From assembly GCF_943734655.1 (NCBI RefSeq), contig NC_071355.1:54088949-54152948 (forward strand): 64,000 bases of DNA, given 5' to 3'. Shown piece after piece: positions 54,768 to 64,000 of this stretch. Every line of letters begins with the position of its first letter. Position 1 is the stretch's first letter. A program made the translations under genes and the position numbers. The stretch comes from Sabethes cyaneus (Eukaryota; Arthropoda; Insecta; Diptera; Culicidae). The notes beneath the pieces were generated by a model. That model ran no database searches, had not been told where the DNA came from, and saw only the letters and a list, made by a program, of their open reading frames with translations.

Positions 54768-57486
54768 CCACTATGCAGAGGAAGGTAGAACTTCATTCAG
54801 TGGCACGCAATTTTGAGATGATATTGGAAACATTTATCAGGTTGAATGCTGAGGCCGGTAGAGTTGAACCATCTTCTGTGTACAGTGTCGAGCCCTGGCG
54901 TCTTTAAATGATAAGCAAACATGAGACGAACAGAGAGTTATAGAAGTTATATTCTGAGACATTACCTAAGGACAGTTGAAAATTTTAGCAAAATTGGCAA
55001 AGAAAACCCATACCCGCGAATACGTACCCAGACCCAGCAAAAAATAGTGGTCCTATCGCATACAATATGAACAAATGAGTTGCTCGACTTCGCACGAAAA
55101 ATAACTAAGAACTTTGTTTTAACTTGTTCATTTGGAACCTGATTAAACGGTTTGAATGGTATTCTTGGGTTTACTTTCTCCGTGCCTCACTTAACGCCGT
55201 CTGTGGTCTACACCAGCCGAAATAATCAACGAAAAAGCACCCCACAGAGAATCGGATCGGAGAACTACGAGATAATCTGCTTTGCACTACTGTGACAGTA
55301 AACTGTGGATCGACCAGACTAAGGGAGACCTATAGGAATCCGCTTCAAAGAAAATGAAAGCAGCGAAAGGTATAACGAAGGTTCTCTATTGAATAATTTT
55401 TAATCTGAAGTAGAGGTAGTAGAGTTTATCTTTCGTTGGGATTAACAACGATTTCAAAGTAATAAACATTGTTCTACCTGAAAGATGGACGGGACAGAAA
55501 ATCGCCAAGTTAATGTCCAATCCATTCGCCACCAAGCAGAAGGTTAAATACGCGTTATATTTATATTTTTACCCACCTATACTAGAGTGAGGCGCAGCTC
55601 TACGTCAAAAAGGTGAAATGAAGCATTTCATTATTTCTCTACTATGCATTTCGATCTGTTCAGATCTTATTGACGTCTTATTGACGCGTAGGACGGTCGT
55701 CCCGGATGCATCATGTCAACTTCAGAATGCCATTTTTGGAATTTATCAAAGGGATTAAACTCGCCATAGGGAACATGAATAGTTTTAACTGGCAGCCCGT
55801 TTCATGCAGATGCAGACATGATCTCATTTAGCTTGATAAGCTTCAAAAATTATGAGGGTGCTTCGCATAGTTTCAACCTTCCCTCAAGATATCAATGTAC
55901 ACGTAGAGTCTGCAGCTCCGAATCGTGAATCGCCTCACATCGCATTGATTACCGCTTTTCGGTGCGATTTTGGTTACCGCTTCGTTCTCAGCCAATGAAC
56001 ATGATTGTTCCAAAAACAACAACTGTCAGTAGAAGTTACTTTGAAACGCACATCCTCTTATTCATGTGTCAAATAGTGCCACCGTCGTATCTGTACACAC
56101 AGTTCTACTCGTCGTAGAGGGATATGGCTCTCAAACCCATAGCGCCGGTGGCACCAATACAGTTGCGCAAAAAGGGGCCCAGCTTGCCAGAAGTGATGTG
56201 CCGTCCAAAGAAGAAGCACACAGAATCGAGTTTGTGAGATATAGACAGCACAGAAACGCGGAGCAGGCTCAAATTGAAGGTAAGACCTCACTTTGCGGCG
56301 GACATTTTTGCGTGGCGAACATCAAGGTACCGAAAAAGCTAGCTTTTGTGGATCCATTTGCCCGTTAATGGGTTCAGTTGGTTCGTTGTAGGGATAATTA
56401 TCAGTTCCGCTGTGTTTGATTGGCCGAAACTAAGCAGTAGTCATTTTCCATCTAGTTTGTGCTTAGGATGTTGCGGTAGGAAAAAGGAGCGCCACGGCTC
56501 ATGATTGGACAGTGAAAAAAAGTAGTGATGACGGTGAAGATTTCCGCCACCACAGCAACAACGGATAGGCGATAATTGGAGTCGTGTTTCGCCAATGAAG
56601 AAAATCAATAATGTGGGTATGAACTTGTTGTTCCACCGCTGGTTCCAGCGCTAGCCAGTTTCCTGGTTTTGTCTGGTGAAGCCCGCGTTAACTGTGCAGT
56701 GCCGTGCAGTTTCGAAAGGTTTCCTTTTCCCCCGGTGCATTTCAGCAGAACGATTTGCTTCTCTCCCCTTCGTATTTTTAATTTCTCTTTTTCAAGTAAT
56801 TCTTATGCGCCGTATTTTTTCAAAAGGCTTCCCTCTGCTAATCCCCCTCGTAGACGGTGGTGTACATTTAATTTGAGAAAAAATAGGGTGGTAAAGGATA
56901 TTTTCACCAGCCGGCTAATCGTTCGTTGATGCCAAGCTACATATCGATTTTACGCAGAAACTTTCCTGAAACGTATGTGGGGCCATTATGACAGGAGCTG
57001 TCAGAAAGATGGCTGCATCGCTTAGTGCTACATCCAGTAAACATCTATTCTTTCAACTACCGTATCTCTGCACCACCCTATTTTTATCTCATGCATGTAT
57101 CCGTGTCCGCAAGAGCGCCAACGTATGACACCGAAAGAGTTCTTTGGCTTAGTTTTCGGTTCTAGCCGGACCGAGACGGAACATCAGCATTTGTTGTTAT
57201 TCGACCTCTGCTGTGTGTTCCTTTGCGTGCGTGATAGTGCTGGGTTGCCAGTGCTGCCCGGATCCGAATGCATCCTCGCGGGACACACCTCGTACAATTT
57301 TAGTTTGAACTACTACCGTCTATAGTTTTACCTCACGCGAGTGTAAGTTATGCTATCATCGAACGCTAAATCAAAGTCCTTGAACTACTCATTCGTGTTC
57401 GTCTTTACCGGATTTATTTCCCGAACTTACGTTTGAGCCACATGTGAAATCATAAACCATGTCACTAATATCTGATCAGGATCATT
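54768..57486. other. Unassigned region with GC-richer patches
   Basis: No gene is supported. The patch 56040-56280 ends in GAAG-GTAAGA, a good donor site, and has an open frame of about 70 codons on the + strand without a recognised domain. 56640-57330 is similar in composition. Untranslated first exons or promoter DNA are possible. Confidence 0.3.
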
Positions 57487-57997
57487 CTGCCCATGGATGC
57501 ATAGTTGACGTAAAAACCAAAATGACCAAAATGTACTTTTTCGGTCCTACGCACTCTTAACTATGTTGTTCACATGCCCAATACTCAAACAACATATGTT
57601 TGTTCGAAAATATTCGAGAAATTTAGGAAAATTGAGCTACTCTGCTATTGTTTTCACGTGATGCTAATGGTTGACGTGATTCCCTGCATAATCAATCAGC
57701 ATAGCAACCTATTTGTTTTTGTAGCTTTACGCCAAGTTATGTGAATAATCGTTCAAAAAAACAGTCTGTTTATTCGCATAAACTGGCGTTCGCATTTTTT
57801 AAACACAATAAATGATGAATGAATCATAAAACCCCATCAGTCCTGTTTTGATTAATAAACTCTACTAAATTGACAGATTATTCGATTGAAAAAGTTTATA
57901 GCAAAGATTACATGGCTTTAAACGTTTTCACGATAAAAATGCGTTTTCTCAACAATCATGATGCTGGTCGTTACGTCGACTATGCATCCATGGGCAG
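57487..57997. mobile_element. 511-base element with 27-base inverted ends
   Basis: CTGCCCATGGATGCATAGTT on the left and CTGCCCATGGATGCATAGTC on the opposite strand at the right continue with GACGTAA. CATT flanks both ends, a possible 4-base duplication. The interior is AT-rich without an ORF. Superfamily not assigned. Confidence 0.7.
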
Positions 57998-60900
57998 CAT
58001 TGCAGTCAGTCCGAAAGTTTTTCATAAATCAAAATTCCCAAGCGATTGATACTCCGATGATGGCCGAATGAACAGGAGTAAGTTGAAACGTAATAATTGA
58101 AGTTTTGAATATTTCATCGATCAAAACCACCACGAATGCACATACAAAGATGGATAACGTTGCTGTGCTCCCACATCCCTGGCACGAACGTCATTCTCAT
58201 ACATTTTTCTTGAAGCCGTTTGAGCCAGGCTTGCTGGCTCGATTTTGACAGCATCTGTAAGAATTACGCAATCATAGGGTTTTATGGTTCAGAAAATATG
58301 TTGCATGCAGGATGTAGATAATGAACGATGTTCGTTTTTTTGTGCTATCGGCAACATAAGATAGGAAAAATTCTGACTTTTTATAGTCTTATTTTTTATG
58401 ATAAACAAAAAAGGGAAACAACACGCTGCTTTCGTCATACTGCGCAGCATTAAATACAAACGTTGTCTCGTTTAAATTTTGTTTCAAAATTTGTTGTCTA
58501 CCTCTATTACCACCACTATCGGAGGCGGCTTCAGCTGACAACTGTCGTGACAGGGATGTGTGTGCTCCCTAGTTTAATGCGACATAAATTCCCCACTTAC
58601 TGCCGGGAATAAGCAGATCTAGAGACACTTTTATTATGCTTTTCATAGTCGTCATTATTCCTGTTTATATTTAGTGATGAAGCGGTGATCTGTTCGTCAA
58701 ACGACAAAGCATGCAGAAAAATCCCCTCATGCATTCTGATCCGATAGGTACCGATTCCGTGCTCAAGTAATGCCTGCCATAACTTGATGCAATTGTCCAA
58801 CGTGTTGTTTCGCAATTCGAGAACATATAGGTGTATGTCAGTGCAATGCAACTGGCAACACCGGTGGGATTACGGTTCACTCTGTTCTTCTCTCTCTTGC
58901 TCTTTGCCGTGCGGAATCGCTGCAACGCTCCTCCGTCATTCATAGCATCGGCGCGATAATCATACACATTCTCACGCACACTCCTAGCTGCACCAGTCTA
59001 ACCAAAGCAAGCAGACGAGAACATCGGCAATAATTAGATGGAGGCTAGTTTTTTTTGTCTAAAAGCCTTAAACCGTACCGTACAATCGTAGCCGGTCTAG
59101 GAAGTTCAATAATGGCTCTCATCGCACCGTGAGGATGTTTCCGATGATGGTAAGACCGCATTGTGGAATGTAAATATTTCTCCGAAAGTTCAACTTTTTC
59201 CAGCCTTGCGGGCGAGCAGTTGCGAACTGCGTCTCATCATCAGTGTTCGCACTTTTCAGCTTTCTGTCTCATCGGGACGGGACGACCATATCGAAAAAAG
59301 ATGGAGACCATCCGGCAAATGGCTGATAATTTTCATTTGTGTTGCAAATCGTTAACAGATGAAAATCAAGCGCGGATGTGTTTGGCATGCAGAAAGTGAT
59401 CGCTCTCTGTGGTATACTTTCTGCAAAAGAACCGGCTGAAGAAAGCATGCCACTAAATTCACAGATGTGCCTTCGACCTCCTGCAAAGCGTCAAGCTGCA
59501 GGTCTAAAGATGGCATCCTTGAGAAGGGTGAAAAAAATAAACCATAATTACCAGATGCTGCGGGGTTCGAACGACAACCGAAAGCAAAAGGAAAAAAAAA
59601 CGCATCTGAAAAAAAGTGAATGAATAAGATCAAACAATATGGATGCAAATTAGTCAATGGGGAGTCCACATCATGCAATGCAAACGCTACCGGTATAAGG
59701 AAGATATCTGACCAGTCCGAAAAATGACCTGCGTCGAGAGCTTCGCTTCAAAGTCTGCTAAAACAGGATTTTCGTTCGATATTAGTTAGCCAGCGATAGC
59801 ACACGCATCATGGACATAGGTTGCTCGTTTGAAGTGGTAAGAGCAATCTCATAGCGGTGTTACAAATTAGAATGTTTGTACGTTCATTTGATTACAGCAC
59901 TTGTTTTATTACTAATGTTTCTCAAATAAATATAATGTAGAATGTAGGAATGAACTTCACCGAGGTGAGAACAGAATGGAAAAGATATTAGAAAAAAAGA
60001 GTAGGAAACCTACTGCTTCAGGTAAAACCAACAAGCAGTGCAAACAACAACAAAAACGCGACACTGGCGTTAGTTGCGGTGTGTGTAGGACTTCAATTGG
60101 ATGGAACATCCAGCTTCACGCACACAGACAATCGGCCGCCAGTTAGCTAGCGGCTATGTTGGTACGTAACAGAACGGAAACAATGTTTGCTGGCAATGGT
60201 GAGTTCACTTTTCGAAAAATATATCAGAAAGTGGATAAATCCACGGCTGAGGTGTGCGGAAATCAGCGGTATCAGTGAATAACATAATCGAAAGTGTTAG
60301 TGCGTGCAGAAGTGGCACAATTCACTGTGCGCACCGATGCCTTTGGTGGGGAAGTGCGAATGTACGCGGTCTGCCGAATTCTGTCGATGGTTTATCGATT
60401 TTGTGAAGTCTGTGACAGTGAACCGTACTGCTGGCGCTTGTATTGCTTTTGCCGATCGCAACGATAGAGGGAGCGCCCGTGCGAACCATCGCGAGAGAGG
60501 TCATCTTTCCGGCAATGTGTGTATATGTGCGTTCAATCAGTGTAACGTTTTGATCGAAACTCGGGAAGAATAAACCGGAAAAGTGCAAGCTGCAAAGTTT
60601 AAATGGTCGAAAATTGTGTATGCGCTGGCACAAACAGAGTTCGGTAGATACCGATATTCGACGTGGAATTTATTGCGCCTCGTGTGCTTTTGCTGCCGCT
60701 GCTGCAATAGATGCTGTTCGAATGGAATGTGTCCAATCCGATAACAGCGAACAAATTCATGCCCAGATTATCGAACTTTAAATTTGACTCGCATATCAAT
60801 TGTGGCAAAAAAATTATTTTTATTAAATGTGAGTAGTACATTTGGAACCACATAAGACAGATGTGAATTAGTTTTTTTTATTAACAAACTATAGTCGACA

Positions 60901-62744
60901 ATTAACATTAAATCATGATAGTAGATATGAAATATTTCGAAATAGCATCTTGGTAACAAATGCCAGTTTTAGATGAAAGTATTTGTTATTACACACGATT
61001 GAAATCCAAAAATCGGTAGAGCTTGCATTGTATTATGATTGGCACTAAAAAATTTGCTTTGGAAACATCCAGCTCAAAAAAAAAATGGAGGACTGACTAC
61101 TGTCTGTATGGAGGTTGATATTAACATAATCATTCTTATGATACATCCGGCTTCGAAGTGGTTGGTGGTTGTACACTTTTTAGTCCAGTCATTACAAGGA
61201 ATAATGTTACGAGGTTTCTATGCAAAAAGCGTTTTTATTACAATTGCCCTGGACGCTTGCTTCAAAAAAGCAAACTTTCAAATGATTTGCTTTTAATTCA
61301 TTCAATAAGATTAGTTGAGCAATTTTGTCTGGAAGAAACCCACCTTATTCTTGGTATTGAAATAATGGCTAACTATCATGGGATTGCTACCACATGCAGT
61401 GGATCCAAGTTGCTGGGGTTTTTAAAATGCAAGCTTTTAATGTACGGTGTTCGGAATAAAGCGCTACTGATCTCTTGTGATCAGTATAGATACATTCCTG
61501 GACAATTATTTTCCGTTAATCACATAGAATTCACGTCATTCTATTTAATAAAATACGGATAATAGAGATCTCTATCGTTTGGATTACAACCTTTTAATCA
61601 AGATGGAGTCGAATGCGATGGGCACTGCATCGGGTGGATATATTGAAATTGTATCAAGTTCAAAATCGTTGCCCAATTTTGTTGCAAACTGTGGGTGGGT
61701 AGCTGTGAATTTTTTGTATCAGCCAAATCATTCAGAGACTGCGCTCAACTTCAAACGCTCATCGCTCATATTTTTCTCGTTTTGTGTAAATAACATCCTT
61801 AAGAAAAATGAAATAAATGGAACTACCTGTCACATTAGCAACGAGCTTTAAAATCGCTCGTTGTTCAAGAATTCGGAGTAAACTACTTATAAAATCAGGA
61901 TAAGACTCCAATGGCTTGTCATGCAGTCCAGTTCTATTTATCTCGAAGTAGGTTTATAGGCTTGGTTTGCAGCCTGCATAGGCAAAAGTTGGGCATCGAT
62001 TAATCTTGCCCGCTGCTCACTTATTCGCTCTTATTCTGTATTTCGACGAATCGGCTATTTGAAAGATGTTATTCCTTATCCTGCCAGCCAAATCACTCGA
62101 TTGAGTTCCATTCGAAATTGACATCCAGCGGAATACAGCATAATGCTACGGGATATGATCGTTCAACAATCTGGGGACTTGCTTAGTACACTGTAGCTGA
62201 CCGATTTTCCCAGTATAGATGCAGGGTGGTTCTCGCAGTAGTTGGTACAACGCAGCAGTGGTTTACAGTGGACTACCAGTGTTATCAGAATTGTGTGGTA
62301 ATCCGTAATCCAATGTAGGCAAAAGGAGAGCCTTGGGCAGGGATGAGGAAAAAACCGCTTCTGATGATCGAGAACATAGGAGCGATCAGATTCAGATTCA
62401 TTGACATTACTACTTGTAAGCGACAAATACTTTGTCGGGGTCTGTACAGGTTATGACAAACATCATGTCAGATGTGCGTGAATCTATATAAACAAAACGA
62501 GTAACCCTTTTCCTCGAAAGTGGGCGAATTGTAAAACTGATTGACAGTTGAAAATTAATAAGAGAACAAAACCTTGTGATTAAAGCTAAAGATTCGCTGT
62601 TTGTCATGAATCGTACAGATCATGATCTGTGTGTGTGGCGATAACTCGCAGATTTGATCAAAATAACTGATTTTCTATCTCTAGCCTTAAAATAAATAAT
62701 GTATAAACGTCTTTATGACTTCTAGAGCAACATGTGAAAAGGGT
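57998..62744. other. 4.7 kb region without a supported gene
   Basis: A GC-richer, stop-poor block at 60060-60620 reads like a mosquito 5' leader or promoter (many GTG/AGTG words, ATCAGTGA near 60270) but contains no recognised protein. 58500-59600 is similar. 61158-61562 carries a 134-codon frame of AT-rich codons without a domain. None was promoted to a gene. Confidence 0.3.
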
Positions 62745-62805
62745 CTATGTGCAAATGGGAGATTCTCTTTGTTGTCTCCTCTCTTCCGCTGATCACGGCG
62801 ATGCA
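62745..62805 (+). repeat. Solo arm of the MITE family at 52147
   Basis: GTCTATGTGCAAATGGGAGA then GTCTCCTCTCTTCCGCTGAT matches the arms of the element at 52147-52393. The opposite arm was not found, so this is a solo or strongly diverged copy. Confidence 0.5.
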
Positions 62806-62929
62806 AATGCACTTAGACAGATTAATTTAGCACGAAACGGTTGCTGGCGTTATTAGCTAGCTACTGGTTAAGAAAAATTGCATTGGGATGCATTTATGTC
62901 CCGTGATAAACGTATGAGCGGAGACACTA

Positions 62930-63043
62930 GAGGGGTTAGTGCAACGATCTTACTGACTATAGCAGCACCTCCCATCCGAGATTCGAACACACGACGACTG
63001 GCTTGTTAAGCCAGCATCGTACCCCGAAGCTAACTGGGCATGA
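62930..63043 (-). repeat. tRNA-derived SINE, copy 3
   Basis: On the - strand, GTTAGCTTCGGGGTACGATG, CTGGCTTAACAAGCCAG and GTGTGTTCGAATCTCGGA match the heads of the SINEs at 27770 and 30961. The anticodon-arm pair is perfect here. The body diverges after about 100 bases. Confidence 0.7.
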
Positions 63044-63119
63044 TTTCAGTGCTCCTCATTAACTGAAGGCCCTGTATAGTTCTTTAATACATCCACTGAT
63101 TTAAAATGCTTACTTAATT

Positions 63120-63360
63120 TTATCCAGGGTGGCAATTTAACTTGGAAAGCCGGGAAAACCCGAAAAAGACCGAGAAATTTAAAAGTAAAATAACGGTTTT
63201 TTACTATTTTTAAGCTTTTCTCGGGGATTTTCATTTTTTTGCGTATAAACCTGACGCAGACTAAAACACAACTGAAAAAAGAATCAAACAATTTCGTCCA
63301 GCCGTTCTTGAGTTTATCCCTTACAAACAAACGCACCAACTTGGTTTTATTATATAGATT
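63120..63360. other. Possible LINE-type 3' tail
   Basis: The stretch ends CCTTACAAACAAACGCACCA then TTATTATATAGATT, a tail wording close to the end of the array at 29945 (TATAGATT). No coding sequence is attached. Confidence 0.3.
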
Positions 63361-63362
63361 AT

Positions 63363-63525
63363 CCTGCACTTACCAAATACATTGAAAATATGCTTATCAA
63401 GCAAGGAGTGGTGCAGTGAGGAGGCAGTAACAAAAAACTAATGGTTTAAATTGCTAAATTGCAAGCATCTGTGGGACACGCAAAAAATAACCACGTTAAT
63501 AATTTTCGCGTGGGAGTCTAAAAAG
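63363..63525 (+). pseudogene. Second copy of the unknown protein fragment
   Basis: It reads ALTKYIENMLIKQGVVQ, stop, GGSNKKLMV, stop, IAKLQASVGHAKNNHVNNFR and GV, aligned residue by residue with the - strand frame at 50226-50435. The two in-frame stops make it a pseudogene. The nucleotide match extends past the stop (GGAGTCTAAA then GGTGGAA-TCTCCGCAATA). Confidence 0.45.
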
Positions 63526-63584
63526 GTGGAATCTCCGCAATATCTATAATCTATTTTCTCGTTACTTGGAAGTTAGAGAGATTG

Positions 63585-64000
63585 TCAACGTTAACTCCCA
63601 CTGACTTGGGCTTGCGGCTTTGACTATGAGACCTGCTGTCTTCGAGTCATCGCAGAGATGATCACGCTTGCTCTACATATCATATTTAGAGCTAAGTCGA
63701 GATCATTTAAACTACAATGTAAAAGAATTCCAGGATACGAGTACATATCGTTTTGGTTCACTATCAATGCCACCAATTAAAATCTCGTCCATAACAACGA
63801 GAAATAGATAGCAAGTGGTGAAAGTATTTCTGTTTCAGTCCTGCAATATCCCTTATAGGGTTCGAGAGGAGGCCGTTGTGCAGCACTTTGCACGATACTG
63901 AGCGTCGATGAGATAGACTAGCTTTTCAGGAACTCCTTTATATGCCTCAGTGTTCCCAAATTTTTCGTGGTTTAGTCGGTCGAATACTTTTTTTTAAATC
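63585..64000 (-). pseudogene. LINE reverse-transcriptase fragment at the window edge
   Basis: Starting at the right edge, the - strand reads KVFDRLNHEKFGNTEAYKG, VPEKLVYLIDAQYR and then LFLVVMDEILIGGIDSEPKR, which are RT palm blocks in order. A decayed DDSKTAGLIVKAASP block follows near 63620. The first part of the RT lies beyond the window. Stops are present, so it is a relic. The clade is uncertain and differs from the RTE-like copies. Confidence 0.65.

Noticed and set aside
56066..56368. 100-codon + strand frame with a GTAAGA donor at 56280
   Set aside because: It could be part of an exon, but no domain, acceptor or partner exon was found, and the opposite strand is also open.
61158..61562. 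134-codon + strand frame
   Set aside because: AT-rich composition, no domain, and an overlapping frame of similar quality; probably chance.
1..64000. Endogenous viral sequences
   Set aside because: I looked for virus-like replication, capsid or surface protein motifs in the larger frames and saw none that could be supported. The reverse transcriptases present are of the non-LTR type.
1..64000. CRISPR-like or phage-like arrays
   Set aside because: Tandem repeats here have no unique regular spacers, and the host genes have introns, so the DNA is eukaryotic.

Overview
The window looks like a stretch of a large, repeat-rich mosquito genome, most likely Aedes-type. The reasons are AT-rich non-coding DNA, host genes with very short introns (60 to 70 bases), DD37E-type Tc1/mariner transposase fragments, RTE-like LINE copies, tRNA-derived SINEs and dense MITEs nested inside one another. 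The species call is inference; no marker gene was compared.

Host genes are few. A terminal exon on the + strand (4647-5174) encodes a glutamine-rich tail with two tyrosine motifs and a PPxY motif. It resembles the cytoplasmic end of a cell-surface receptor, with its other exons outside the window. A compact cluster lies at 37.3-44.8 kb: V-ATPase subunit G (37325-38823, +, three exons), a SYS1 Golgi membrane protein (39515-40063, -, two exons) and archease (44215-44824, +, three exons including one of 25 bases). SYS1 converges on the V-ATPase gene and is head-to-head with archease. The three do housekeeping jobs (proton pumping, Golgi recruitment of ARF-like GTPases, RtcB tRNA-ligase activation) and need not share a pathway.

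Nearly everything else recognisable is mobile DNA. 1-5 kb: intergenic or intronic DNA with a small reverse-transcriptase relic, then the receptor-tail exon. 6.5-9.1 kb: an RTE-like LINE (-) split by a 425-base MITE. 9.4-10.35 kb: a 956-base inverted-repeat element in an AT-rich repeat. 11.3-12.3 kb: mariner fragments. 15.7-17.1 kb: a hAT-like element with an 8-base target duplication and a LINE fragment inside. 17.7-19.1 kb: a LINE (+) split by a 577-base insertion. 19.15-21.99 kb: a full-span DD37E-type element with decayed transposase, a tandem array, and a fold-back repeat that itself carries a 283-base MITE. 27-36 kb: SINEs, LINE relics, elements with CCCAAG termini, a 145-base tandem array and a fold-back with 140-base arms. 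40.3-45.5 kb: a nest of MITEs between and behind SYS1 and archease. 49-54 kb: inverted-repeat elements, a TTAA-flanked piggyBac-like element and a LINE relic. 54.8-62.7 kb: mostly unassigned, with some GC-richer patches that could be untranslated exons. The right edge cuts a LINE fragment on the - strand.

The strongest evidence is structural: target-site duplications paired with terminal inverted repeats, and in several cases an uninterrupted relative elsewhere in the window. No tRNA, rRNA, CRISPR array or clear viral insertion was found. Clade names of transposons and LINEs come from remembered motifs, not from a search.
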